A stretch of DNA of 64,000 nucleotides from Shinella sp. CPCC 101442 (GTDB taxonomy: Bacteria; Pseudomonadota; Alphaproteobacteria; Rhizobiales; Rhizobiaceae), in the NCBI RefSeq assembly GCF_024704725.1, contig NZ_JALIQS010000004.1:372001-436000 (forward strand). Reading direction: 5' to 3'. Of this stretch, positions 1 to 7,730 are shown piece after piece (position 1 is the stretch's first letter; each line of letters starts with the position of its first letter). The position numbers and the translations under genes were made by a program. Below the pieces are notes generated by a model that was not told the origin of the DNA, searched no databases, and was given only the letters and a program-made list of their open reading frames with translations.

Positions 1-945
1 CTCGTCCGAAGTGAGGAAGCCGTCGCCGTTGCGATCGCGCTGCTTGAACATCGCGGCGGCTGCGGTTTCCATTTCGGCCTTGGTCAGCGTACCGTTCTTG
101 TCGGCGTCGGCGCGTTCGAACATACGGGCACCCATGCGGTCCATGCGCGCTTCGCCAAGCGCTTCACGGGCAGCCTTGCGGGCTTCGTCGTCCGTCGACT
201 TCACCTCGCGGAAAGCCTTGCGGGCATCGCGGAAGGCGTCGCGCCTGGCATCTAGTTCCGCCTTGGACACCTCGCCGTTTTTATCCGCATCGAAGCGCTG
301 GAAGATTGCCGAGGCCTGAGCAAGCATCTCCTCCTGCGAGACCTTGCCGTCGCCATTGGTGTCGATACGCTTCAGCATGCGTTCGGCACGCTCATCGCCG
401 CCCTTGCCGTGGTGTTTCTTGCCGGAGTGCTCCTTGCCCTTCATCGGGCGGGCATCCGCCGTATCCAGGGCACCGTCTCTGTTGCTGTCACGGCGCTCGA
501 AAATCTTTTCCGCCGCGGCGAGCACTTCGGCTTCAGAGAGTTTGCCGCTCTTGTCCGTATCGGCACGGTCGAACATCTTGCCGGCACCCGGCAGCATGAA
601 GGGGCCGGCGGCCGAAAACGCTTCGCGGGCCTTGTCCTTGTCGGCATCGGACGCATTGCGAACGGCCTTGCGGGCATCCTTGAAAGCGTCGTGGCGGGCC
701 TTGATCTCGGCGTTCGTGACCTGGCCGTCGCCATCGGCATCGAAGGTCTTGAAGGTGGCGGCGGCGTTGGTCTTGAATTCGTCGAGCGAGACCTTGCCAT
801 CCTTGTCGGTATCGAGGCGTTCGATCATCGCGGCGTGGCGCGGGTGGTGCTTGCCTTCGCCCTTGGCGGCGAAAGCCGGAGCGCTGGCGCCCGAGAAAAG
901 GAGGCCGGCGGCAACGGCGCCGAGAAGAAGTTCCTTTTTAGCCAT
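1..945 (-). CDS. Secreted EF-hand calcium-binding protein, eight EF loops, C-terminus outside window
   Basis: The frame is open from an ATG at 945 to the window edge, giving 315 visible residues without a stop. The N-terminus is a signal peptide (basic MAKK, hydrophobic core, probable cleavage after AFA near residue 27). Eight DxDxDG-type calcium loops are readable at about residues 45-56, 69-80, 129-140, 153-164, 195-206, 219-230, 280-291 and 304-315, for example DTDKDGKVSLDE and DADKNGEVSKAE. Residues 39-164 and 189-315 align with each other, so the protein is a duplicated four-loop unit with a His/Lys-rich linker (KKHHGKGG) between the copies. The likely role is periplasmic or extracellular calcium binding; the target is unknown. 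The next gene on this strand ends downstream of nothing visible here. Confidence 0.9.
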   Translation of the reverse strand, partial: MAKKELLLGAVAAGLLFSGASAPAFAAKGEGKHHPRHAAMIERLDTDKDGKVSLDEFKTNAAATFKTFDADGDGQVTNAEIKARHDAFKDARKAVRNASDADKDKAREAFSAAGPFMLPGAGKMFDRADTDKSGKLSEAEVLAAAEKIFERRDSNRDGALDTADARPMKGKEHSGKKHHGKGGDERAERMLKRIDTNGDGKVSQEEMLAQASAIFQRFDADKNGEVSKAELDARRDAFRDARKAFREVKSTDDEARKAAREALGEARMDRMGARMFERADADKNGTLTKAEMETAAAAMFKQRDRNGDGFLTSDE

Positions 946-1080
946 GGTCGTTCCTTTCATCCATCATCGTCCCTTGAGGGGCAGGATAGAGGGAACGCCG
1001 ACAGGCGCCAGTTACAAATTGGTAATTCAACCCTTTGGCAGAAAAGGGTTTTTTCCATGTCTGGAATATGTCCTGCTTAA

Positions 1081-1776
1081 TTAGAGCAGGGCGTTGAGGA
1101 AGGCCGTGAGGTTCGACGTCGCATAATCGATATGCTGGTCGTCCTCCGTCCGCTTCTCCCAGGCATCGACGAATTCGTGGTTGTCGTCCCGCGGCACGAG
1201 CAGCACGGTCTTCATGCCGAGCGTCTTCGGCACGACGAGATTGCGCGGCAGATCCTCGAACATGACGGCATGCGGTGTATCCACCCGGTGCAGCGCCATG
1301 AACTTGTCGTAGGTCGCACCCGCGGGCTTCGGCACATATTCCGCCGCCACGATATCGAAGACATCGTCGAAATGGTGGAAGATGCCGAGGGCCTTGGCCG
1401 CCATTTCGGCGTGCTTCACACTGCCATTGGTAAAGATGAATTTGCGGCCCGGCAGCGCCTGGATCGCTTCGCCGAGCGACAGATCCGGCGACAGCACGTC
1501 GTAATTGATGGCATGCGCCTTCTCGAGGAAGTCGGCCGGGTCGATCTTGTGATGGATCATCAGCCCGTTCAGCGTGGTGCCGTGATCGTAATAGTACTGC
1601 TTCTGAAGCGCCCGCGCATCTTCGCGCGACAGGCCGAGCAGGGCCGAGACGTAACCCGTCATGTTCTGGTCGATCTGGGCGAAGAGATCGACGTGGTGCG
1701 GATAGAGCGTGTTGTCGAGGTCGAAGACCCAGTCACGCACGTTGGCGAAATCGGCTTTGTTCGGAAGATCGGTCAT
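1081..1776 (-). CDS. HAD-superfamily pyrimidine 5'-nucleotidase-like hydrolase
   Basis: The product has 231 residues from the ATG at 1776. HAD motif I is FDLDNTLYP, with the nucleophile and acid/base aspartates. Motif II is FTNGS, the motif III lysine lies in VPKP, and motif IV is MFEDLPRN. The arrangement and length match the Sdt1/PhoN5-type pyrimidine 5'-nucleotidase branch, which removes phosphate from UMP or CMP, but substrate cannot be read from motifs. An upstream in-frame extension to 1863 was rejected because it is low quality and lies against the start of the divergent transporter. In related genomes this gene sits beside argB; here an EamA gene separates them. Confidence 0.85.
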   Translation of the reverse strand: MTDLPNKADFANVRDWVFDLDNTLYPHHVDLFAQIDQNMTGYVSALLGLSREDARALQKQYYYDHGTTLNGLMIHHKIDPADFLEKAHAINYDVLSPDLSLGEAIQALPGRKFIFTNGSVKHAEMAAKALGIFHHFDDVFDIVAAEYVPKPAGATYDKFMALHRVDTPHAVMFEDLPRNLVVPKTLGMKTVLLVPRDDNHEFVDAWEKRTEDDQHIDYATSNLTAFLNALL

Positions 1777-1877
1777 GGGCGTCTTATGACACGGGCGCCT
1801 GCCGAGGAAAACGGAAATTTCCATGCCGGTTACCGCTGCCGATGGATTTGCCGGATGTCGCATGCTAGCGGCAGGGC

Positions 1878-2780
1878 ATGGAACTCTGGATCCCCATCAC
1901 TATCGCCGCCGCCTTTCTGCAGAACCTGCGTTCGGCCCTGCAAAAGCACCTGCAGGGCAAGCTCGGCACGCGCGGCGCGAGCTTCGTGCGCTTTGGCTAC
2001 GGCTTTCCGCTGGCGATCCTCTATGTGGTGGTGCTGCACTGGGGTATCGGGTTTGCTTTGCCCGGTCTCAACTGGGGCTTCGCCTTCTGGGCGGTCATCG
2101 GCGGGCTTGCCCAGATCTTTGCGACCATGCTGCTGGTCTATCTCTTCTCGCTTCGGAATTTCGCGGTCGGCACGGCCTATTCCAAGACCGAACCGGTACA
2201 GGCGGCGATTTTCGGCTTTGTGCTGCTCGGTGAGCGCATCACTTTCGGCGCGGTCATCGCCATCGTCGTCGGCGTCATCGGGGTGATGTTGATCTCGATT
2301 GCCCGCGCACCGCTCTCCTGGCGCAATACGTTTACGGCGCTCACCAGCCGCACCGCGCTGATCGGCATCGCTTCGGGCGCGGTCTTCGGCGTCTCGGCAG
2401 TCGCCTATCGCAGCGCCTCTCTGTCGCTTGATGGTCCGAGCCCGATCGTGAACGCGGCCGTGACGCTCGCCTGCGTCACCACCTTCCAGACGGCCTTCAT
2501 GCTGGTCTGGATGCTGTGGAAGGACAAGAACGAGATCGTGCAGGTATTGCGGAGCTGGCGCTCGTCGGCGCTGGTGGGCATTGCCGGCGTATTGGGCTCG
2601 GCCTGCTGGTTCACGGCGATGAGCCTGCAGCAGGTCGCCTATGTGCGCGCGCTCGGCCAGATCGAGCTCGTCTTCACCTTCATGGCCTCCTACTTCCTGT
2701 TCCATGAGCGGGTGAACCGCACGGAAGTGGCGGGATGCCTGCTGATCGTCTGCGGCATCCTCGGCCTGCTCTTCTGGTAG
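1878..2780 (+). CDS. EamA/DMT-family transporter
   Basis: The product is 300 residues and almost entirely hydrophobic, with about ten predicted transmembrane helices in two homologous halves, typical of the drug/metabolite transporter superfamily. The first half contains the conserved TAYSKTEPVQAAIFGF segment and the second ends in a short C-terminal helix (LLIVCGILGLLFW). It is divergent from the HAD gene and converges on argB, ending 34 bases from the argB stop. The substrate is unknown; exporters of amino acids, nucleosides or metabolites occur in the family. Confidence 0.85.
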   Translation: MELWIPITIAAAFLQNLRSALQKHLQGKLGTRGASFVRFGYGFPLAILYVVVLHWGIGFALPGLNWGFAFWAVIGGLAQIFATMLLVYLFSLRNFAVGTAYSKTEPVQAAIFGFVLLGERITFGAVIAIVVGVIGVMLISIARAPLSWRNTFTALTSRTALIGIASGAVFGVSAVAYRSASLSLDGPSPIVNAAVTLACVTTFQTAFMLVWMLWKDKNEIVQVLRSWRSSALVGIAGVLGSACWFTAMSLQQVAYVRALGQIELVFTFMASYFLFHERVNRTEVAGCLLIVCGILGLLFW

Positions 2781-2814
2781 GCGACCGGCGGCCCGGGGCC
2801 GCCGGTAAACAGGA

Positions 2815-3702
2815 TCAGGGAACGATCAGCGTGCCGGCGCCGTGCTCGGTGAAGATTTCGAGAAGCACGGAATGGGCGGTCTTGCCGTTCAGGATGACGA
2901 CGCCCTGCACGCCGTTCTTGATGGCGTCGATGCAGGTTTCGACCTTCGGGATCATGCCGCCGGAAATCGTGCCGTCCTTGATGAGTTCCCGGGCCTGGGC
3001 GACGGAGAGCTCCTTGATCAGCTGGCCGTTCTTGTCGAGCACGCCGGGAACGTCGGTGAGGAACAGCAGGCGCGTCGCGTTCAGCGCACCGGCGATGGCG
3101 CCGGCGAAGGTGTCCGCGTTGATGTTGTAGGTGTGGCCGTCGCGGCCGGGCGCGACCGGGGCGATGACCGGGATCATCTCGGACTTGGCGAGAAGGTCGA
3201 TCAGCGTGCGGTCGACTTCCACCACCTCGCCGACGAAGCCGAGATCGAGGATGCGCTCGATATTGCTGTCGGGATCGACGACGGTCTTCTTGGCCTTTTC
3301 GGCGAAGACCATGTTGCCGTCCTTGCCGCACAGGCCGATCGCCCATTCGCCCGTCTGGTTGATGAGCGCGACGATTTCCTTGTTGATCGATCCGGCCAGT
3401 ACCATCTCGACGATCTCGACCGTCTTCTGGTCGGTAACGCGCAACCCGCCTTCGAATTTCGATTCGATGCCCATCTTGGTCAGCATCGCGCCGATCTGCG
3501 GGCCGCCGCCATGCACGACGATCGGGTTGACGCCCGACTGCTTGAGAAGCGCGATGTCGCTGGCGAAAGCCTTGCCCAGTTCCGGATTGCCCATGGCGTG
3601 GCCGCCATATTTCACGACGATGGTCTTGTTCTCGTAGCGCTGCATATAGGGCAGGGCCTGGGCGAGAAGGCGGGCTTGGGTTTCGCTTTCGGATAGGGAC
3701 AT
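2815..3702 (-). CDS. argB: Acetylglutamate kinase
   Basis: ArgB phosphorylates N-acetylglutamate with ATP, the second step of arginine (ornithine) synthesis, in the cytoplasm. The 295 residues from the ATG at 3702 match the usual family length. Visible signatures are [10 protein letters not shown] near residue 35 (phosphate loop), VVHGGGPQI, and the acetylglutamate-site [12 protein letters not shown] with a conserved Asn. The second half carries [11 protein letters not shown] start 24 codons upstream is possible but has no homologous look. It works with argD and argF, encoded about 53 kb away in this window. Confidence 0.97.
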   Translation of the reverse strand: MSLSESETQARLLAQALPYMQRYENKTIVVKYGGHAMGNPELGKAFASDIALLKQSGVNPIVVHGGGPQIGAMLTKMGIESKFEGGLRVTDQKTVEIVEMVLAGSINKEIVALINQTGEWAIGLCGKDGNMVFAEKAKKTVVDPDSNIERILDLGFVGEVVEVDRTLIDLLAKSEMIPVIAPVAPGRDGHTYNINADTFAGAIAGALNATRLLFLTDVPGVLDKNGQLIKELSVAQARELIKDGTISGGMIPKVETCIDAIKNGVQGVVILNGKTAHSVLLEIFTEHGAGTLIVP

Positions 3703-3825
3703 GGCGGCCTCGTCGGATTGGATGGGCGCCTGTTTAACGCATGTTTTGTGACGATGGAATGATCCGTCGGCCACATTGCTGCGTAAGCGAGAAAAAGACT
3801 TTGCTTGAGCAAACGGGAGCCGTAC

Positions 3826-4365
3826 GTGATCGGCAACGACATATCCTATCTCATCGGCCGTGTGTCACTGAAGGACCGCAAGGCCTTCGCCGTGCTCTAT
3901 GAGAAGAGTGCGTCGAAACTTTTTGGCATCTGCTTGCGTATCCTCCGGGACAGAAGCGAGGCGGAAGAGGCGTTGCAGGATGTCTATGTGAAAATCTGGC
4001 AACGCGCCGACCGCTATGTGGAAAGCGAGACGAACCCCATGGCCTGGCTTGCGGCAATCGCGCGAAACCAGTCGATCGATCTCGTCAGGGCGCGAAGACC
4101 GGTGACATCGGATATCGATGCGGCCTATGATATCGCCGACCCGCTCATGTCGCCGGAGGAGGCGGTCGTGCTCAGGTCGGAGGGCCGCCGGATCGACGGA
4201 TGTATGGAAACGTTGGAGCCTGACAGGGCATCGGCGGTTCGGCGTGCCTATATAGAAGGTCTGAGTTATGACGAGCTCGCCGAAATCCACGGCGTGCCAT
4301 TGAATACGATGCGAACCTGGCTTCGCCGAAGCCTGTTGAAACTGAGAGAGTGCATGAGCCGATGA
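3826..4365 (+). CDS. ECF-family RNA polymerase sigma factor
   Basis: The product is about 179 residues. Region 2 ([17 protein letters not shown] and the DVYVKIWQ segment) is followed by the [15 protein letters not shown] stretch, then region 4 with a helix-turn-helix ([21 protein letters not shown]). I chose the GTG at 3826 because GGGAG sits six bases before it; a TTG at 3805 would add seven residues. The gene overlaps the next one, an anti-sigma factor, so the pair is co-translated. ECF factors redirect RNA polymerase when their partner releases them; the inducing signal is unknown here. Confidence 0.9.
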   Translation: MIGNDISYLIGRVSLKDRKAFAVLYEKSASKLFGICLRILRDRSEAEEALQDVYVKIWQRADRYVESETNPMAWLAAIARNQSIDLVRARRPVTSDIDAAYDIADPLMSPEEAVVLRSEGRRIDGCMETLEPDRASAVRRAYIEGLSYDELAEIHGVPLNTMRTWLRRSLLKLRECMSR

Positions 4366-5096
4366 CGGCGTCCGACAAAGAGATGAGAGACCCCCGCCGC
4401 GACGAGGTGATCGCCGGCGAATATGTGCTCGGGGTGCTCTCGGCCGAAGACCGCCGCAAGGTGGAGGCCCGGCTTGCCAAGGATCGCCAGTTCGCCGCGA
4501 TGGTGAACCGCTGGGAGGAAAACCTTTCCACCTTCAATGACGACTATGAGGCGCTGCAACCGTCGCCGCGCGCCTACTCCGCCATCGAGCAGCGCATCCT
4601 GGGCACAGCGCCGCCCGATGCAGCCTTCTCCGGCAAGGTCGCGGGCGGGTTCTGGAATTCGCTCGCGCTGTGGCGCGCGCTCGCCTTCGCGTCGCTGGCT
4701 GTCTCCCTCGGGCTTGCGCTTCTGATGAGCGCGCTCTTGGCGCCGCGCCCGATGAGCGGCGGCCGGCTGGTTGCGGATCTCGCGGGTGAGAATGCGACGA
4801 TCAATCTCGTGGCACGCTATGACGATGCGGATGGCGCCCTGCGGATCACACCCGTCGCCGCCGGCAAGGAGAAGGAAAAGTCGCTCGAACTCTGGCTGGT
4901 CGAGGAGGGCAAGTCGCCGGTCTCGCTCGGTGTGCTGCCGCAGACCGGCGAGGGCGAACTGGCGGTTCCCGCCGTCATGCGCGGCCGCCTGGTACAGGGC
5001 GCGGTGCTGGCCGTCAGCGTCGAACCTTTCGGTGGATCGCCGACCGGCGCCGTGACCGGTCCCGTCATTGCTTCGGGCGCCGCAAGGTTCGATTGA
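4350..5096 (+). CDS. RskA-like membrane anti-sigma factor
   Basis: The product has 248 residues. The N-terminal third is a zinc-less anti-sigma domain (EVIAGEYVLGVLSAEDRRKVE, then WEENLSTFND) expected to hold the sigma factor. A single transmembrane helix follows around residues 108-132 (ALAFASLAVSLGLALLMSALL), then an RskA-type periplasmic domain with the conserved LWLVEEGKSPVSLGVLP segment. The start is ambiguous: ATG 4350 has GAGAG just upstream, while ATG 4362 forms an ATGA overlap with the sigma stop. Either way the genes are coupled. It probably senses an envelope signal. Confidence 0.88.
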   Translation: MHEPMTASDKEMRDPRRDEVIAGEYVLGVLSAEDRRKVEARLAKDRQFAAMVNRWEENLSTFNDDYEALQPSPRAYSAIEQRILGTAPPDAAFSGKVAGGFWNSLALWRALAFASLAVSLGLALLMSALLAPRPMSGGRLVADLAGENATINLVARYDDADGALRITPVAAGKEKEKSLELWLVEEGKSPVSLGVLPQTGEGELAVPAVMRGRLVQGAVLAVSVEPFGGSPTGAVTGPVIASGAARFD

Positions 5097-5114
5097 ACGG
5101 ATGCCTTCTTTTGC

Positions 5115-5144
5115 AAAGCCGCGCTCTGCGCGGCTTTTTTGTTT
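5115..5144 (+). terminator. Rho-independent terminator after sigma/anti-sigma operon
   Basis: A 10-bp perfect stem (AAAGCCGCGC / GCGCGGCTTT) with a TCT loop is followed by a T-rich tract. It starts 18 bases after the anti-sigma stop codon. Confidence 0.9.
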
Positions 5145-5178
5145 TGAAATCAATTTCTTCCAAAAAGATCGCCTGGCC

Positions 5179-5206
5179 TGAAACTCTTTTCTCGATGCCC
5201 CCGTTG
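5179..5206 (+). promoter_or_regulatory. Candidate ECF-type promoter upstream of fasciclin gene
   Basis: TGAAAC and CGTTG are separated by 17 bases, about 78 bases before the fasciclin start. This resembles the -35 AAC / -10 CGTT pattern of many ECF sigma factors. Assignment to the adjacent sigma factor is inference only; no equally good copy was found before the sigma gene. Confidence 0.35.
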
Positions 5207-5283
5207 CTCGCAGTGATCGCCCGATGGGCATCGCTAACGGGAGGACCCGCATTCCGCGGGCCGAAAAGAAGGACCACTCCGCC

Positions 5284-5841
5284 ATGATCCGTTTCACACT
5301 TCGCACCGCTGCCCTTGCCTCGGTCCTCGCGCTCGGCAGCTTTGCCGCTCATGCCGAAAATCCGATGGTCGGCGGTGCAGCGATGTATGCTGAAAAGAAC
5401 ATCGTCGAGAATGCCGTCAATTCGAAGGATCACACGACGCTCGTTGCCGCGGTGAAGGCTGCCGGCCTCGTCGAGACGCTCTCGGGGAAAGGTCCGTTCA
5501 CGGTCTTCGCACCGACGAACGAAGCCTTCGAGGCGCTGCCGGCCGGTACGGTCGATACGTTGCTGAAGCCGGAGAACAAGGACCAGCTCACCAAGGTTCT
5601 GACCTGCCATGTCGTGGCCGTCGATGCGATGTCGGATGCGATCGGCAAGATGATCAAGGACGATGGCGGCGCGCATCCGGTGAAGACCGTCGGCGGCTGC
5701 ATGCTGACGGCCAAGATGGACGGCGACAAGATCACGCTGACCGATGAGACGGGCGGTGTCGCGACGGTGACGATCGCCGACGTCAAGCAGTCGAACGGTG
5801 TGATCCATGTCATCGACAAGGTTCTGCTGCCGAAGGCCTGA
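5284..5841 (+). CDS. Secreted fasciclin (FAS1) domain protein
   Basis: The product is 185 residues from the ATG at 5284. A cleavable signal peptide occupies residues 1-23 or so (LASVLALGSFAAHA). One FAS1 domain follows, with the two family boxes: FTVFAPTNEAFEALPAG in the middle and NGVIHVIDKVLLP at the end. FAS1 proteins mediate adhesion or act as secreted surface proteins; the exact role in rhizobia is not known. It lies downstream of an ECF sigma/anti-sigma pair but behind a strong terminator, so it has its own promoter. It is a plausible member of that sigma regulon. Confidence 0.93.
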   Translation: MIRFTLRTAALASVLALGSFAAHAENPMVGGAAMYAEKNIVENAVNSKDHTTLVAAVKAAGLVETLSGKGPFTVFAPTNEAFEALPAGTVDTLLKPENKDQLTKVLTCHVVAVDAMSDAIGKMIKDDGGAHPVKTVGGCMLTAKMDGDKITLTDETGGVATVTIADVKQSNGVIHVIDKVLLPKA

Positions 5842-5896
5842 AACGATATCCCGCGCTTAACGGACCCACGCGGGATGTAAGTCTTTCGCCAGCCCT

Positions 5897-5925
5897 GGCC
5901 GCCGGTTTTCCGGCGGCCTTTTTTT
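5897..5925 (+). terminator. Rho-independent terminator after fasciclin gene
   Basis: A 9-bp stem GGCCGCCGG / CCGGCGGCC with a TTTT loop is followed by seven or more T. It also lies just beyond the end of the convergent engB gene. Confidence 0.9.
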
Positions 5926-5949
5926 GGCGCGCTTCGGCACGCCGGCCTT

Positions 5950-6603
5950 CTATCGTGCGATGGCCGTCAGGATGGCATTGCGCAGCTCGTCGAGGCCGCG
6001 GCCCTTTTCCGAGGATGTCGAGAGCACATCCGGGAACGCGGCCGGCCGCTTGACGATCTTCAGCCGGGTCTCCTCGATAAGGCGCGGCACGCCGGCATCC
6101 TTGATCTTGTCGGTCTTGGTCAGCACGACCTGATAGGAAACCGCCGCCTTGTCGAGCAGGGTCAGCACGTCCTCGTCGTTCTTCTTGATGCCGTGGCGGC
6201 TGTCGATCAGCACATAGACGCGCTTCAGCGTCGAGCGGCCGCGCAGGTAGTCGAAGACCAGCTTGGTCCAGGCATCGACATTGTCCTTCGGCGCCTGGGC
6301 ATAACCGTAGCCGGGCATGTCAACCAGCGCCATCGGCGGGAGGTCGTCGTCGGCACCGGAAAAGCCGTCGGGCACGAAGTAGTTGAGCTCCTGCGTGCGG
6401 CCGGGCGTATTGGAGGTGCGCGCCAGGCCCTTGTGGCCGACGAGCGCGTTGATCAGCGACGACTTGCCGACATTCGAGCGGCCGGCAAAGGCGATCTCCG
6501 GCGGGCCTTCGGGTGGCAGGAATTTCATGGCGGGCACGCCGCGGATGAAGATCCACGGCCTGCCGAACAGTGGCTTGTCGCCCGGTATCGTCGTCTCGGT
6601 CAT
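5950..6603 (-). CDS. engB: Ribosome biogenesis GTP-binding protein EngB/YsxC
   Basis: The product has 217 residues from the ATG at 6603. It is a TRAFAC GTPase required for large-subunit ribosome assembly. G1 is [10 protein letters not shown]3 is DMPGYGYA (family-typical, replacing DxxG with a GYG extension), G4 is TKTDK, and TSNTPGRTQ forms the G2 switch region. It lies in the conserved block with yidC, rnpA and rpmH, although an EamA gene is inserted between it and yidC. An in-frame extension upstream to 6756 would run into that EamA gene and was rejected. Confidence 0.96.
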   Translation of the reverse strand: MTETTIPGDKPLFGRPWIFIRGVPAMKFLPPEGPPEIAFAGRSNVGKSSLINALVGHKGLARTSNTPGRTQELNYFVPDGFSGADDDLPPMALVDMPGYGYAQAPKDNVDAWTKLVFDYLRGRSTLKRVYVLIDSRHGIKKNDEDVLTLLDKAAVSYQVVLTKTDKIKDAGVPRLIEETRLKIVKRPAAFPDVLSTSSEKGRGLDELRNAILTAIAR

Positions 6604-6655
6604 TGCTTTGGCCTTTGTTGTCAGGCCCATCGCTTCCGGGTTTTGGCCGCGAAAG

Positions 6656-7567
6656 TCAAGCGCGGCGCTGCCGCCACAACTCCACGCCGAGATAGCAGAT
6701 GAGCGCCGTGAGCACGATGATGCCGCCGACGACGGTGTAGGTGCTGGGGATTTCACCGTGGATGAGCGCTACCCAGAGCGGTCCGAGCACCGTCTCGGCG
6801 GTGCCGAGCAGGGCGGCGAGCGCGGAGGGAATGAGCCGGGCGCCGGTGACGAAGAGTGCCAGGCCGAGACCGAAATTCAGCGCGCCGAAGACGACGAGGA
6901 TGCCGAGTTCGCTTGCCGTTATGGCAAAGCCGGAGGCCTGGCTCGCCGCGGTTGCGCCGGCGATGACCGTGCCGAGGAAGACGGCGGGCGTCATGCGGAC
7001 ATGCGCGAAACGGCGGGTGATGATCGTGGCCGTGGCAAAGGCGAAGGCGATGAGCAGCGCGAGGCCGTCGCCGATCATCGAGGTGCCGCCGCCGAGCGAT
7101 TCCGAGACCATGATGGCGACGCCGCCGATCACGGCGGCGATCGCAATCCAGGTATGGGTCGCGATCGTTTCACGAAAGAGTATCCAGGCCATCAGCGCCG
7201 CGATCAGCGGCACGCCGGCCTGGATCAGCATGACATTGGCGACCGTCGTATAGGCCAGCGCCAGGATGAACGAGGTGGAGGCGGTGGCAAAGCAGATGCC
7301 GACCGCAACGCCCGCAAGCCCCATGCCCCGGAAGAGCTGGACGGTGCCGCGCGGTCCGTCGCGCAGCAGCATGAAGCCGAGCAGGAAGAGGGCGGCGAAG
7401 AGCGAGCGCCAGAAGACGACCGTCCAGCCGTCCTCAATGTGCAGGAAGCGCGCCAGCGTGCCGCCGAAACTCCAGGCCAGGGCCGCACCGAGCACCAGCG
7501 CCGCGCCAAAACCCTGGCCGCGGGTCTCCGGGAGGGTGGGGTTGGCCGGAAGCGTCGTGGCGGACAT
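6656..7567 (-). CDS. EamA/DMT-family transporter
   Basis: The product is 303 residues from the ATG at 7567 (MSATTLP). It has about ten hydrophobic helices in two EamA repeats; the first repeat begins near residue 19 ([17 protein letters not shown]) and the second near 155. Its substrate is unknown. It lies between yidC and engB on the same strand, 52 bases before engB, and is an insertion into an otherwise conserved ribosome/membrane-insertion cluster. It is only distantly similar to the EamA gene at 1878. Confidence 0.85.
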   Translation of the reverse strand: MSATTLPANPTLPETRGQGFGAALVLGAALAWSFGGTLARFLHIEDGWTVVFWRSLFAALFLLGFMLLRDGPRGTVQLFRGMGLAGVAVGICFATASTSFILALAYTTVANVMLIQAGVPLIAALMAWILFRETIATHTWIAIAAVIGGVAIMVSESLGGGTSMIGDGLALLIAFAFATATIITRRFAHVRMTPAVFLGTVIAGATAASQASGFAITASELGILVVFGALNFGLGLALFVTGARLIPSALAALLGTAETVLGPLWVALIHGEIPSTYTVVGGIIVLTALICYLGVELWRQRRA

Positions 7568-7680
7568 GGGGCGCTCGCAGAAAAGGGATTGTCGCGAGCA
7601 TGACAGGGATAGGCCCGCATTGCTTCCATGCCAGCGACGGGCCCATGTCGCAAGCGGGCAGTCATGGAAAGAATCGGGCA

Positions 7681-7709
7681 AAAGAAAACCCCGGCGCGAG
7701 GCCGGGGTT
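7681..7709 (-). terminator. Terminator of the rpmH-rnpA-yidC operon
   Basis: Read on the minus strand, AACCCCGGC and GCCGGGGTT form a 9-bp stem with a 5-base loop followed by TTCTTT. It begins about 20 bases beyond the yidC stop. Confidence 0.8.
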
Positions 7710-7730
7710 CTGTCTCAGGTCCAGAGGATG

